DNA of 64,000 nt from Streptomyces rimosus subsp. rimosus (GCF_000720725.1 NZ_JOCQ01000034.1:35763-99762), one strand, 5' to 3'. Shown: positions 8,811 through 17,143, counted from the stretch's first letter. Notes: generated by a model not told the origin, from the sequence alone. Numbers and translations: made by a program.

Positions 8811-8838
8811 GCATATGCCGGATATCCGGAGATATCTC
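8811..8838. promoter_or_regulatory. Cluster of three AT-centred palindromes upstream of the TPR regulator
   Basis: GCATATGC (8811-8818), CCGGATATCCGG (8818-8829) and GAGATATCTC (8829-8838) are contiguous, with centres 9-10 bp apart, so they lie on one face of the helix. They fall in the promoter region of the regulator starting at 8744. The 8745-9258 gap (514 bp) contains no other gene that I can support; TTGACA at about 8866 is an isolated -35-like hexamer. Confidence 0.45.
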
Positions 8839-9258
8839 AGATGTGCGTCATGTGTGCCAAAGCCTTGACATCCCCTGGAACGGAGTGGACGGACCGGCCG
8901 GCCGGCGGATCGCTCCGCCGGATTGCGGTGTCCGGTAAGCCCTGCCGCTCCGCTCTTCGATGGGACGGTGATTCCGGGGAATCGACGCTCCGGGACCCGG
9001 CGTGCGGTGCCCGCGTTCCGCTCGCGGCGCCGCCGCCCCGGACGGGCCCGGCGTTCGCTCCGGGACCGTCACGGCTGTACCGCGACCTTGCCGCCGGGCG
9101 GCCTCTCCGCCCGTCACGCAGGTGGCTACCCGTTCTCCGGACGCCACCCCGCACGCGCCCCCGGACATGCTTCCATGCGCCCCACGTGCGGGAACGATGC
9201 GCCGGGGTGGTGCACGTGTCGGCCGTAACCCTTGGTGACAGGGGAAGTTGTCCACCAC

Positions 9259-9930
9259 GTGGAAGACACCATCGGAGTCACAGGAGCCTCTCAGGTCACC
9301 GAGCAGCGAGGCGAGCTGTTGATCGAAACTGCGGTGCGTTACGCGGAAGAGCGGCACTGGGACGTCCTGCCCGGCGCATGGCTCGAAGACGAGGGCGAAG
9401 TGCCGCGCTGCTCGTGCGGCGCGGCCGACTGCCCCGCGCCCGGCGCGCACCCCACGGCCCCCGGCTGGGCCGGCCACGCCACCGGCAGCGCGACGGCCGC
9501 CCGCCGCCTGTGGAGCAGGAATCCACGCGCCTCGATCCTGTTGCCGACCGGCCGTACGTTCGAGGCGATCGACGTGCCCGAGACGGCCGGCTGCCTGGCC
9601 CTGGCCCGGATGGAACGCATGGGCCTGCAGCTCGGCCCGGTCACCAGCACCCCCGGCCGCCGGATGCTCTTCTTCGTGCTGCCCGGCGCCTCGGCCAAGG
9701 TGCCCGACCTGGTGCGGCACCTGGGCTGGTCGCCCGCGGCGCTGGACCTGATCACCCGGGGCGACGGCGACTACGTCGCCGCGCCGCCCACGCGCACGGG
9801 GGCGCACGGGGCGGTGCAGTGGGCGCGCAGGCCCACCGCCGCCAACCGGTGGCTGCCGGACGCGGAGGAACTGATCAGCCCGCTCGCGTACGCCTGCGCA
9901 CGGGAAGCGGTGGCGGCGCGGGGGCGGTAG
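9259..9930 (+). CDS. Small Prim-Pol-like protein (bifunctional DNA primase/polymerase N-terminal family, 223 aa)
   Basis: Matches the short actinobacterial proteins that annotation pipelines call bifunctional DNA primase/polymerase, as in LLIETAVRYAEERHWDVLPGAWLE, the Cys-rich loop CSCGAADCPAPGAHP, and a closing core (GDGDYVAAPPTRTGAHGAVQW). The usual catalytic DxD/DxE after the hydrophobic strand reads IDVPETAG here, so only one acidic metal ligand is obvious and polymerase activity is doubtful. No helicase domain follows. GTG 9259 is preferred (GGGGAAG 12 nt upstream); TTG 9232 or GTG 9235 are alternatives. It stands alone upstream of the ABC operon. Confidence 0.8.
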   Translation: MEDTIGVTGASQVTEQRGELLIETAVRYAEERHWDVLPGAWLEDEGEVPRCSCGAADCPAPGAHPTAPGWAGHATGSATAARRLWSRNPRASILLPTGRTFEAIDVPETAGCLALARMERMGLQLGPVTSTPGRRMLFFVLPGASAKVPDLVRHLGWSPAALDLITRGDGDYVAAPPTRTGAHGAVQWARRPTAANRWLPDAEELISPLAYACAREAVAARGR

Positions 9931-10167
9931 GGCCGATAGGGCCGCAGGCTGGCCCCCCGGACATCGGCTCGGTCCAGCCGTACGGCGAACGTGCGCCCTC
10001 CCGTGCCCCCGGCACGCGCGCCGGGCGCGTCACCTGCTCCGCGCGCTCCCCACGTGCTCCGTCCGCTCGTCCAACCGGCCGCACGGCCGCGTCGCACACC
10101 CGCCCGTATCGTGGACGCCGGACGGGGGCACGACCGGCCCCTGCGGGGACGTGGAAGGGCAGGCCCG

Positions 10168-11025
10168 GTGGCCAACGAACCGGAACACATCGACCAGTCG
10201 GCCGTGGCCGGCACGGCACCGGCGGGACCGGACGGCGGGCGGGACGGGGCCGTGCCGCCCGCCGTCCGCGTGCGGGGACTGTGGAAGAAGTACGGCGAAC
10301 AGATCGCCGTCGCGGGCATCGATCTGACGCTGCCCGCGGGCCGGTTCATCGGCCTGGTCGGCCCCAACGGCGCGGGCAAGACCACCACCCTGTCGATGGT
10401 CACCGGCCTGCTGCGCCCGGACGCCGGACAGGTGGAGATCGGCGGCCACGACGTGTGGCAGGACCCGGTCGCGGTGAAGTCCCGGATCGGCGTACTGCCC
10501 GAGGGACTGCGCCTGTTCGAGCGGCTGTCCGGCCGTGAACTGCTGTCGTACATCGGGCGGCTGCGGGGGCTGCCCGGTGCCGAGGTCGACAAGCGCGCCG
10601 ACCAGCTGCTCGAAGTCCTGGACCTGTCCGGCGCGCAGAACAAGCTCGTCGTGGACTACTCGACCGGTATGCGCAAGAAGATCGGTCTGGCGGCGGCGCT
10701 GCTGCACAACCCGGAGATCCTCTTCCTGGACGAGCCGTTCGAGGGCGTGGACCCGGTGTCCGCGCAGACCATCCGCGGCGTCCTGGAGCGCTACACCTCG
10801 TCCGGTGCCACCGTCGTCTTCTCCAGCCACGTCATGGAGCTGGTGGAGTCGCTGTGCGACTGGGTGGCGGTGATCGCCGGCGGGCGCATCCGCTCGGACG
10901 GACCGCTCGCGGAGGTACGCGGCGACGCGCCGAGCCTCCAGGACGCGTTCCTCGAACTGGTCGGCGCGGGTGACCGCGCCGCCGGACACGACCTGGACTG
11001 GCTGGGCGGCGGGAGCGCCCGATGA
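10168..11025 (+). CDS. ABC transporter ATP-binding protein (285 aa)
   Basis: Nucleotide-binding subunit of an ABC-2 type exporter. The Walker A (GPNGAGKTTT, about residue 66), a degenerate signature in place of LSGGQ (YSTGMRKKIGLAAALL) and Walker B plus catalytic Glu (ILFLDEPFEG) are complete, with the H-loop SSHVMELV. The YSTGM form is common in exporters of the CcmA/YhaQ type. GTG 10168 is chosen because it gives the first Met before the conserved core, with GGAAGG upstream. It overlaps the permease gene by 4 nt (ATGA). The substrate is unknown. Confidence 0.92.
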   Translation: MANEPEHIDQSAVAGTAPAGPDGGRDGAVPPAVRVRGLWKKYGEQIAVAGIDLTLPAGRFIGLVGPNGAGKTTTLSMVTGLLRPDAGQVEIGGHDVWQDPVAVKSRIGVLPEGLRLFERLSGRELLSYIGRLRGLPGAEVDKRADQLLEVLDLSGAQNKLVVDYSTGMRKKIGLAAALLHNPEILFLDEPFEGVDPVSAQTIRGVLERYTSSGATVVFSSHVMELVESLCDWVAVIAGGRIRSDGPLAEVRGDAPSLQDAFLELVGAGDRAAGHDLDWLGGGSAR

Positions 11026-12689
11026 CCACCTCCCCCTCCTCCGCGGCGCCCACCCGCGCACCCGGCGGTCCCGCCGCCGCGGCGCCGGGCACGTCGCTCA
11101 CTCCCGTCTTCGTCCGCCTCAAGCTGTCCCTGCTGCGCAACGGGCTGCGCCAGTCGACCGGCCGGACCGTCGCGTATGTGGCGTCGCTGCTGCTGTCCCT
11201 GCTGTGCGCGGCGGGCGTGCTGGTCGGCCTGGTGGCCCTGCGCGGCGTCGAGCACGCGGGCGCGCTGGGCGTGCTGCTGGTGGCGCTGCTGACGCTGGGA
11301 TGGGCGGTGATGCCGCTGTTCTTCCCGGGCGGCGACGAGACCCTGGACCCGACCCGGCTGGTCATGCTGCCGCTGCGGCCCCGCCCGCTGATCTTCTCGA
11401 TGCTGATCGTGTCCCTGGTGGGTATCGGCCCGGTCTTCACCCTGGCGCTGGCCGTCGGCTCGGTGATCATGCTGGCGCACGGCGCGGCGGCCGCGGTGAC
11501 CGGTGTGCTCGCGGTGGTCCTGGTCATCCTGGTGTGCGTGGCGCTGGCGCGGGCCGTGGCCACCGCCAACGTACGGCTGCTGACCAGCCGCCGGGGCCGC
11601 GACCTGGCCGTACTGAGCGGCCTGTTCATCGCGCTCGGCGGACAGGCCGTGAACCTCGCCTCGCAGAAGCTGTTCGGGGCGGGGGCGGCCGGGCTGTCCG
11701 CCCTGGAGCCCGCGTCCGACGTGGTGCGGTGGATTCCGCCCGCCTCGGCCGTGGACGCGGTACGCGCCGCGAGCGAGGGCGCGTACGGACGCGCCGTACT
11801 GGGCCTGGCGCTCGCCGCGGTGGCGCTCTTCCTGCTGCTGTGGTGGTGGCGGCGCACGCTGACGACGGTGATGACCTCACCCGACTCGTCCACCCTCCAG
11901 GCCGTCGAGAAGGACAGCGGGCGCAAGCAGCGCGCCGCGGGCGGCGGGCTGCAACGGCTGCTGCCGGAGAGCCGTACGGGCACGGTCATGCTGCGGATGC
12001 TGCGCTACGCCTGGCGCGACCCGAAGACGAAGATGGGCTGGGCGATGGCGTTCGGCGTCGGCCTGCTGATCCCGGTCGTCTCCGTCGTCCAGGGCAACGG
12101 CAGCATCTACACGGCGTTCTCCGCCTCGGCCCTGCTGGGCATGCAGATGTACAACCAGTTCGGGCAGGACACCTCGGCGTTCTGGATGGTTGCCTCGACG
12201 ATCTCCACACCGCGCGACGCCTATCTGGAGCTGCGCGGGCGGGCGTTGGGTCTGGCGCTGGCCGCGGTGCCGTTCGTGACGGTGGTCGTAATCGGCGCGG
12301 CGGCCCTCCTCGGACCGTGGTCCGCGTTCTGGGACGTCTACGGACTGTCGCTGGCGCTGCTCGGCTCGCTGGTGGCGACGGGCGCGCTGGCCTCGGCCGT
12401 GTTCCCGTACTCGATCCCCTCGGAGGGCAACAAGAACATCGCCCCGGGCCAGGGGGCCATCGCCTGGTTCAGCCTGCTCGGCGGGATGCTGGTGAGCGCC
12501 GTGTTCGCGGCCCCGATGGCCGGGCTGACGATCTGGCTGCACGTGGCGGGCCTGCACGGCCTGCTGTGGCTGCTGGTGCCGGTGGGGGCGGCGTACGGGA
12601 TCGGCGTCGCGTTCCTGGGGATGCGGATGGCCGCTCCCCGGGTGGTGGCCCGGCTGCCGGAGATCCTGGCGGCGGTCAGCAAGGGATGA
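11022..12689 (+). CDS. ABC-2 type exporter permease (555 aa)
   Basis: Membrane partner of the preceding ATPase, translationally coupled to it. About 12 hydrophobic helices are visible, for example VAYVASLLLSLLCAAGVLVGL, TGVLAVVLVILVCVALARA, AALLGPWSAFWDVYGLSLALL and the C-terminal AAYGIGVAFLGMRM. A cytoplasmic loop near residues 290-330 is rich in basic residues. The length and layout fit large actinobacterial exporters of unknown substrate. Its stop overlaps the ATG of the small membrane protein that follows (12686). Confidence 0.9.
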   Translation: MTTSPSSAAPTRAPGGPAAAAPGTSLTPVFVRLKLSLLRNGLRQSTGRTVAYVASLLLSLLCAAGVLVGLVALRGVEHAGALGVLLVALLTLGWAVMPLFFPGGDETLDPTRLVMLPLRPRPLIFSMLIVSLVGIGPVFTLALAVGSVIMLAHGAAAAVTGVLAVVLVILVCVALARAVATANVRLLTSRRGRDLAVLSGLFIALGGQAVNLASQKLFGAGAAGLSALEPASDVVRWIPPASAVDAVRAASEGAYGRAVLGLALAAVALFLLLWWWRRTLTTVMTSPDSSTLQAVEKDSGRKQRAAGGGLQRLLPESRTGTVMLRMLRYAWRDPKTKMGWAMAFGVGLLIPVVSVVQGNGSIYTAFSASALLGMQMYNQFGQDTSAFWMVASTISTPRDAYLELRGRALGLALAAVPFVTVVVIGAAALLGPWSAFWDVYGLSLALLGSLVATGALASAVFPYSIPSEGNKNIAPGQGAIAWFSLLGGMLVSAVFAAPMAGLTIWLHVAGLHGLLWLLVPVGAAYGIGVAFLGMRMAAPRVVARLPEILAAVSKG

Positions 12690-13195
12690 GGGAAGGGGCG
12701 GCGGAGGTCCGGGGGCCCGCGCCCGCGGACCTCGGGGGCGCGTCCCGGTGGGGCCTCCGGCAGCGCTGGGGGCGGCTGCCGGTGTGGGCGCGGTGGGTCG
12801 CCGTGGTGTACGCGGTCGGCTTCGCCCAAGGCGCGTGCGCCCACCTCCTCGACCTGGTACGCGGCGGCATCCACGCCTATGCGTCGTACCCGCACGTGGC
12901 CTACCAGGTGTACTTCATCAGCCTGGTGGTCCTGGACCCGTTGGCCGCGCTGCTGGTGGTGCGGCTGCGGCGAGCAGGGGTGTGGCTGGCGTGCGGTGTG
13001 ATGATCACGGACGTCACCGCGAACTGGACCGGCAACTGGCCGTGGATACGGGACGATCCGGCGCAGCTGCTGCGCCCGGTCGGCCTGCTGCCCATCACGC
13101 TCTTCGGCCTGTTCGTCGTGGTGACGAACCGGTCCTTGCGCCGGGCGTTCAGCCGGACCGCGACGCGCGTGAGCCGGACGCCTGGCCCGCGATGA
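12686..13195 (+). CDS. Small four-helix membrane protein coupled to the ABC exporter (169 aa)
   Basis: Starts at the ATGA overlap with the permease, so the three genes form one translation-coupled operon. Four hydrophobic segments are visible: WVAVVYAVGFAQGACAHLLDL, VYFISLVVLDPLAALLVV, GVWLACGVMITDVTANWT and LLPITLFGLFVVVTN. The family is not named to my knowledge. It might be an accessory subunit or immunity factor of the exporter (inference from coupling). Its 3' end overlaps the convergent epimerase-like gene by 47 nt. Confidence 0.8.
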   Translation: MREGAAEVRGPAPADLGGASRWGLRQRWGRLPVWARWVAVVYAVGFAQGACAHLLDLVRGGIHAYASYPHVAYQVYFISLVVLDPLAALLVVRLRRAGVWLACGVMITDVTANWTGNWPWIRDDPAQLLRPVGLLPITLFGLFVVVTNRSLRRAFSRTATRVSRTPGPR

Positions 13196-14129
13196 CCGCA
13201 CGTTCCTCCTCGGGCGTGTACCCGAGGCGGAGCGGCGGCTCGCCGCGGGCGCGATCCCAGGCCAGGACGTCGGCCGCGGTGACCTCCAACGGCGTCGCGG
13301 GAAGGCCCGCGCGCCGGGCGCGGGCGGCGCTGCGCTGCTGGGTCGGCCAGTTCGGGCGGACGAGCGGGAACATCGGCGGCGCGCCCTCGGAAGGGACCGG
13401 GACGATCTCGACCTGGGTGCCGGCGGCCCGCGCGCACGTCTCGATCAGCCCGCCGAGCGTCGTCGGCTCCGCCGGGCCCACCGCCTGGAACGCCCCGGGG
13501 CGGTCGTCGGCGAGCAACCGCACCACCAGGCGGGCCAGGTCCCGCGAGTCGACGACCTGCACCGGCTGCGCGGGGTCGCCCGGCAGCGCCACCCGGCCGC
13601 CGCGCGCGGCACGGCGTACCCAGTACGTGAACGTGTCCATCGAGTCGTGCGGCCCGGCCACCTTCCCCGGCCGCACGATCGTCGCCCGCGCGCCGTAACG
13701 GGCCGTCACATCGTCCTCGCAGGCCACTTTGAGCGGGCCGTATGTGGCCTCGCTCAGCTCCTCGGTGTGCCGTACGGGCGGGCGGCGCGGGGTGTCCTCG
13801 TCGCTGCCGGGGGCCAGGCCCGTACGTTCGTAGACCGCGTGGCTGGAGATGAACAGATACCGGCCGACGCGGTCGCCGAGGACCTCCATCGCCTGCCCGA
13901 CGTGGCGCGGGACATAGCCGCTGACATCCACGACGGCGTCCCAGGAGCCCTCGCGCAGCGCCGTGTAGTCGCCGGTTTCCCGGTCGCCGATGCGGCGGGC
14001 CAGCCGGGGGAACAGGTCCGGGTTGGTGCGGCCCCGGCCGAACAGGGTCACTTCGGCACCGGTACGCAGGGCATCCTCGACGATGGCGCGCCCGACGAAG
14101 GACGTGCCGCCCAGTACAAGAAGGTGCAT
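13149..14129 (-). CDS. NAD-dependent epimerase/dehydratase family protein (326 aa)
   Basis: Extended short-chain dehydrogenase. The N terminus MHLLVLGGTSFVGRAIVEDAL is a Rossmann dinucleotide site (GGTSFVG in place of GxxGxxG). AVVDVSGYVPRHVGQAMEVL, then FISSHAVYE and ATYGPLKVACE (YxxxK catalytic pair) follow, and later WVRRAARGGRVALPGDP. The substrate is not deducible; close relatives are annotated as SDR or reductase. ATG 14129 is taken; an in-frame GTG lies 6 nt earlier. It overlaps the end of the ABC-associated membrane gene by 47 nt in convergent orientation, so read-through transcripts would be mutually antisense. Confidence 0.87.
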   Translation of the reverse strand: MHLLVLGGTSFVGRAIVEDALRTGAEVTLFGRGRTNPDLFPRLARRIGDRETGDYTALREGSWDAVVDVSGYVPRHVGQAMEVLGDRVGRYLFISSHAVYERTGLAPGSDEDTPRRPPVRHTEELSEATYGPLKVACEDDVTARYGARATIVRPGKVAGPHDSMDTFTYWVRRAARGGRVALPGDPAQPVQVVDSRDLARLVVRLLADDRPGAFQAVGPAEPTTLGGLIETCARAAGTQVEIVPVPSEGAPPMFPLVRPNWPTQQRSAARARRAGLPATPLEVTAADVLAWDRARGEPPLRLGYTPEEERAVIAGQASGSRASRSG

Positions 14130-14185
14130 GGTCACCGACCCTAGTGGGGTTCCGGTGGCCGCGGCCGGGAAATCCGGGCGGGTCC

Positions 14186-14280
14186 GCGGCCCCGGGTGAA
14201 CTGTGCGGCCCCGGGTGAGCCGTGCGATGCGGGATGGGCTGCGCGGTTCGGGTGGTTCGGGTGGTTCAGGTGGTTCGGAT
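14186..14280. repeat. Short direct repeats between the epimerase and hydrolase genes
   Basis: Two copies of GCGGCCCCGGGTGA (14186-14199, 14205-14218) are followed by four tandem 9-mers of GGTTCGGGT type (14245-14280). They fill most of the 175-bp gap downstream of the hydrolase. No gene is seen there. Confidence 0.6.
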
Positions 14281-14304
14281 GGGGCGGGCTGCGGGGGCGT
14301 GGGG

Positions 14305-15219
14305 TCAGGTCGGGAGGGCGGATTCCAGGAAGGGGTCCAGGACGGCCCGCCATTCCTCGGGTGCCTCCCAGGGGAGCCAGTGGCCGGCGTCCGGTATCTC
14401 GGCGTAGACGCCGCGGGGCAGGACGCGGACCATCTCCTGGGCCTCGGCGCGGCCCAGCTCGCCGTCCAGGCCGCGGACCACGAGCGTGGGGCACTGCACC
14501 AGGGCGAGGTCTTCCCAGTGCGCGTCGTGGACCCATGTCTCGCGGGCGCTGAGCATCTGGTGGCGGGAGAAGACCGGCCGCCAGCCGTCCGCGCGCTCGG
14601 CCATGACCTCGGCGAAGAACTCGCCGCGGGCCGGCTTGGGGCGCTCCAGGGTGGGGTCGTCCTCGCCGAACCATTTGCGGACGTCCGCGAGCGTGGCGAA
14701 CGGGACCGGCCAGGAGCGGAACCAGTCCGCCCACTCCTGCTGCGAGGCCGCGCCCAGGGCCGAGGCCCGCATGTCGCAGACGACCAGCGCGCTGACGAGG
14801 TCGGGGCGGCGGGCGGCCATCTGCCAGGCCGTCAGGGCGCCCATCGAGTGGCCTATCAGGACGGCGGGGGCCAGGCCGAGCTGCTCGACGGCGGCGATGC
14901 CGTCGGCGACGTACGCCTCACGGTCGTACGGGCCGTCCTGGGGCTTCTCGCTGCGGCCGTGGCCGCGCTGGTCCAGTCCGACGGGGCGGCACCGGGAGCC
15001 GAGCCAGCGGGCGGTCTCGGCCCAGTGCGACGCACGCCCCATGAGGCCGTGCAGCAGGAGCACCCCCGGGCGGCCCCGCTCGCCTTCCTGCCCTCCCCCG
15101 CCGGGCTTCGGCGGATCGGTGAACTCCCAGGCGGCGAGCCGGACGCCGCCGGCACCCGTCACGTCGATACGGCGCACCACGATCCCTGGCACCCCCATTC
15201 GGTCTTCGAGCAGCCCCAC
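14305..15219 (-). CDS. Alpha/beta hydrolase (304 aa)
   Basis: Canonical alpha/beta hydrolase fold: oxyanion strand VLLLHGLMGRASHW, nucleophile elbow GHSMG with Ser125, acid residue in VRGLDGELG, and His in IPDAGHWLPWEAPEEW. The lid (about 150-215) has WADWFRSWPVPFATLADVRKWFGEDD. There is no signal peptide, so it is cytoplasmic. Substrate specificity cannot be read from the sequence; relatives include epoxide hydrolases, haloperoxidases and esterases. Either Met at 15219 or 15198 could be the start. It is followed downstream by the epimerase-like gene 175 nt away on the same strand. Confidence 0.88.
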   Translation of the reverse strand: MGLLEDRMGVPGIVVRRIDVTGAGGVRLAAWEFTDPPKPGGGGQEGERGRPGVLLLHGLMGRASHWAETARWLGSRCRPVGLDQRGHGRSEKPQDGPYDREAYVADGIAAVEQLGLAPAVLIGHSMGALTAWQMAARRPDLVSALVVCDMRASALGAASQQEWADWFRSWPVPFATLADVRKWFGEDDPTLERPKPARGEFFAEVMAERADGWRPVFSRHQMLSARETWVHDAHWEDLALVQCPTLVVRGLDGELGRAEAQEMVRVLPRGVYAEIPDAGHWLPWEAPEEWRAVLDPFLESALPT

Positions 15220-16032
15220 ACTATCGAACCTCTATTCGAATAGGCCGTTTCTGCGCCCAATAACCCTCGTTCGGGTGACCACGCCCAAGGGTTGCCGGTC
15301 TGCGCCGAGGGGAGACACGTAGCGGGAGGCGGGCCCCACCGGGAAGGGGGCCCACGGGGAAAGACCCTGAGAGCTCGGGGCTCCGGGTCTTGGCGGGGGG
15401 ACATGGGGAGGCGGGGCCCCGGCTGCTCGCAGCGCCGGGGCCCCGGATGTGCGCGGGGCGACGGACGCCGGACCGCCGCACGAACCGGAACCGCTGGCGA
15501 CTTGCCGAAGTCGCGGTGGGCGCGAAGACCACGACAAGCGCGAGGGCCGCGGTACATGCGAAGCCCGCGGTACGCGCGAAGCCCGCGCTGCACGCGAAGG
15601 CCGCGGCACGCGCAAAGGTCGCGGTACGCGCGGAGCGGGCCGTACGTACGAGCGCGATACGCGGTCCGGGCGCCGAACTCCCCACCTCCGGCAGCGGCGT
15701 TCGCGGTCGCCGGACCGGGGATTGCGGTGGACCGCCCCTCACCCGAGCCCCCTCCCCGGCCCGGGCCCACGGCGGCAGGGAGCATCCCTCCCGGTCCGTC
15801 CTCAGCTGCCTCGCCCAGGCCTCAGGCACCACACGTCATGAGCCGCTGTGCTCGCGCGCACCTGCGCCGCGCGGCCCCCGGCCGCCTTCGCGCACATGCT
15901 CAGCGCCAGGGTGACACGCCACCGGCCGCTCCGCTCGCGGTTCGCCAAGTCCGTCCGGCGGCGCGGCAGTTGAACGCCACGCCGGACCGTCCGTCGCGCC
16001 AGGTCAGCCGGGGGACGGACGGCCGTACGGGA
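15220..16032. other. 813-bp stretch without a supportable gene; contains an 18-bp tandem repeat
   Basis: No frame here has both a ribosome site and a recognisable product. The centre holds the 18-bp array described separately. All frames stay open because of high GC, and the products on both strands are low-complexity Arg/Pro/Ala-rich. One plus-strand frame turns the array into AKPAVR-like hexapeptides that resemble histone-H1-type tails, but its start is a TTG without ribosome site. Confidence 0.5.
15505..15648. repeat. 18-bp tandem repeat, about 8 degenerate units
   Basis: Units begin every 18 bp from 15505. The best-conserved ones (15541, 15559, 15577, 15595, 15613, 15631) follow CGAAGCCCGCGGTACGCG. 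The outer units are more degenerate, as expected of an ageing minisatellite. It lies between the hydrolase and dmdR1. Confidence 0.8.
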
Positions 16033-16725
16033 TCAGCGCTTGGCCACGAAAACGTGTGCGGCGATCTCGGACTCCAGTTCCGCGGCCTCGCCGCTGCTGC
16101 CGATGAGCACGCCGGAGGGCGACTCGGTCACGCTGACCACCGCGCCCGGCTGCACACCGGCCCGCCGCAGCGTGTACATCAGCTGGGCGTCCGCCTGGAT
16201 GGGCTCGCCGATGCGGCGCACCACGACCGTCTTGCCGTCCGCGCCGGCCTCCAGGTCCGACAGGCTCACCATGCCGGCGTCCAGGAACGGGTCGGCCTCG
16301 GCCTTCTCGCCCAGCTCCTCCAGGCCCGGGATCGGGTTGCCGTACGGCGACTCCGTCGGATGCCGCAGCAGCTCGACGACGCGGCGCTCGACCGCCTCGC
16401 TCATCACGTGCTCCCAGCGGCACGCCTCGGCGTGCACCTGCTCCCACTCCAGGCCGATGACGTCGACGAGCAGGCACTCGGCGAGGCGGTGCTTGCGCAT
16501 GACCCGGGTCGCCAGCCGACGGCCCTCCTCGGTCAGCTCCAGATGGCGGTCGCCCGCGACCGTGAGCAGACCGTCGCGCTCCATGCGCGCCACGGTCTGG
16601 CTGACCGTCGGGCCGCTCTGTTCGAGCCGCTCGGCGATCCGGGCGCGCATCGGGACCACACCTTCCTCTTCCAGCTCAAGGATGGTGCGGAGATACATCT
16701 CCGTGGTGTCGATCAGTCCGGACAT
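16033..16725 (-). CDS. dmdR1: Iron-dependent regulator of the DtxR/IdeR family (230 aa)
   Basis: Fe2+-activated repressor of siderophore and iron-uptake genes, nearly identical in sequence pattern to S. coelicolor DmdR1 as I remember it. The winged helix-turn-helix is at residues 1-75 (MSGLIDTTEMYLRTILELEE; SGPTVSQTVARMERDGLL). Metal ligands of the DtxR family are recognisable: Met10, His79 in VMRKHRLAECLLVD, and Cys/Glu/His in EACRWEHVMS. The RHPTESPYGNPIPG motif and a C-terminal SH3-like domain (about 150-230) complete it. ATG 16725 has GAGGGG 5-6 nt upstream. I saw no clear iron box in its own promoter. An antiparallel open frame covers it fully. Confidence 0.95.
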   Translation of the reverse strand: MSGLIDTTEMYLRTILELEEEGVVPMRARIAERLEQSGPTVSQTVARMERDGLLTVAGDRHLELTEEGRRLATRVMRKHRLAECLLVDVIGLEWEQVHAEACRWEHVMSEAVERRVVELLRHPTESPYGNPIPGLEELGEKAEADPFLDAGMVSLSDLEAGADGKTVVVRRIGEPIQADAQLMYTLRRAGVQPGAVVSVTESPSGVLIGSSGEAAELESEIAAHVFVAKR

Positions 16726-16759
16726 GCGTGCCCCTCGATGTGTCGTGCGGTGGCCCTGA
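16040..16759 (+). CDS. Antiparallel ORF over dmdR1, adm-like (239 aa, putative)
   Basis: A Ser/Arg-rich open frame (MATKTCAAISDSSSAASPLL...) starts at TTG 16040 and runs exactly antiparallel through the whole of dmdR1. In S. coelicolor an antiparallel gene called adm, overlapping dmdR1, has been reported to affect siderophore and antibiotic production; this ORF has the same placement. High-GC genes often leave such antisense frames open by chance, there is no strong ribosome site, and the product has no recognisable fold. Treat it as a candidate only. Confidence 0.3.
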   Translation: MATKTCAAISDSSSAASPLLPMSTPEGDSVTLTTAPGCTPARRSVYISWASAWMGSPMRRTTTVLPSAPASRSDRLTMPASRNGSASAFSPSSSRPGIGLPYGDSVGCRSSSTTRRSTASLITCSQRHASACTCSHSRPMTSTSRHSARRCLRMTRVASRRPSSVSSRWRSPATVSRPSRSMRATVWLTVGPLCSSRSAIRARIGTTPSSSSSRMVRRYISVVSISPDMRAPRCVVRWP

Positions 16760-16924
16760 CCTCAATTCTGACGCATCCCACCGACAACGGTTCCGCGTCC
16801 GCTCCGGCCACCGCCTCCCGGGCCCCCGGTACGGCGGCCGCCACCCTGCGGCGGGACGGCAACCGGGCGACGCCCGGGCGGCCGGAAGGTTGCCACCCGG
16901 TCGCGAGCGGCGGCGTACACCGTA

Positions 16925-16954
16925 TTGACAGGGCACTGGTCCAGACCGCAACGT
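16925..16954 (+). promoter_or_regulatory. nagS promoter with DasR-type operator (dre)
   Basis: TTGACA at 16925-16930 is followed by the near-palindrome TGGTCCAGACC (16937-16947), which matches the dre core (TGGTCTAGACCA) bound by the GntR-family regulator DasR in Streptomyces. A weak -10 (CAACGT, 16949-16954) follows at 18-bp spacing, so bound DasR would block RNA polymerase. The rest of the 16726-17143 gap (418 bp) holds the divergent dmdR1 promoter and a long nagS leader with no further gene seen. Confidence 0.7.
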
Positions 16955-17143
16955 GATCCGCGCCACGGGCGAGGACCGATGAGGACCGGCGGGGACTGGC
17001 GGGGGCGGCGCTTTCCGGCGCCGGCCGGGCGCCGGTACGTGCCGGAACACACCGGAACACGTCAGAACACTTCAGAACGTGGACAAACGTACGAGGACCA
17101 ACGTACAAGACCGAGGAACACCGACGAGAGGGGCCCCGCGGCG

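Noticed and set aside
8866..8895. TTGACA as a promoter for a plus-strand gene
   Set aside because: No -10 hexamer at 16-19 bp and no gene starts within 350 bp on that strand.
15390..15914. Plus-strand frame with AKPAVR-type repeats, resembling a histone-H1-like tail
   Set aside because: It begins at a TTG without a ribosome site, is driven by the 18-bp tandem repeat, and the flanking residues are low-complexity; all six frames are open here.
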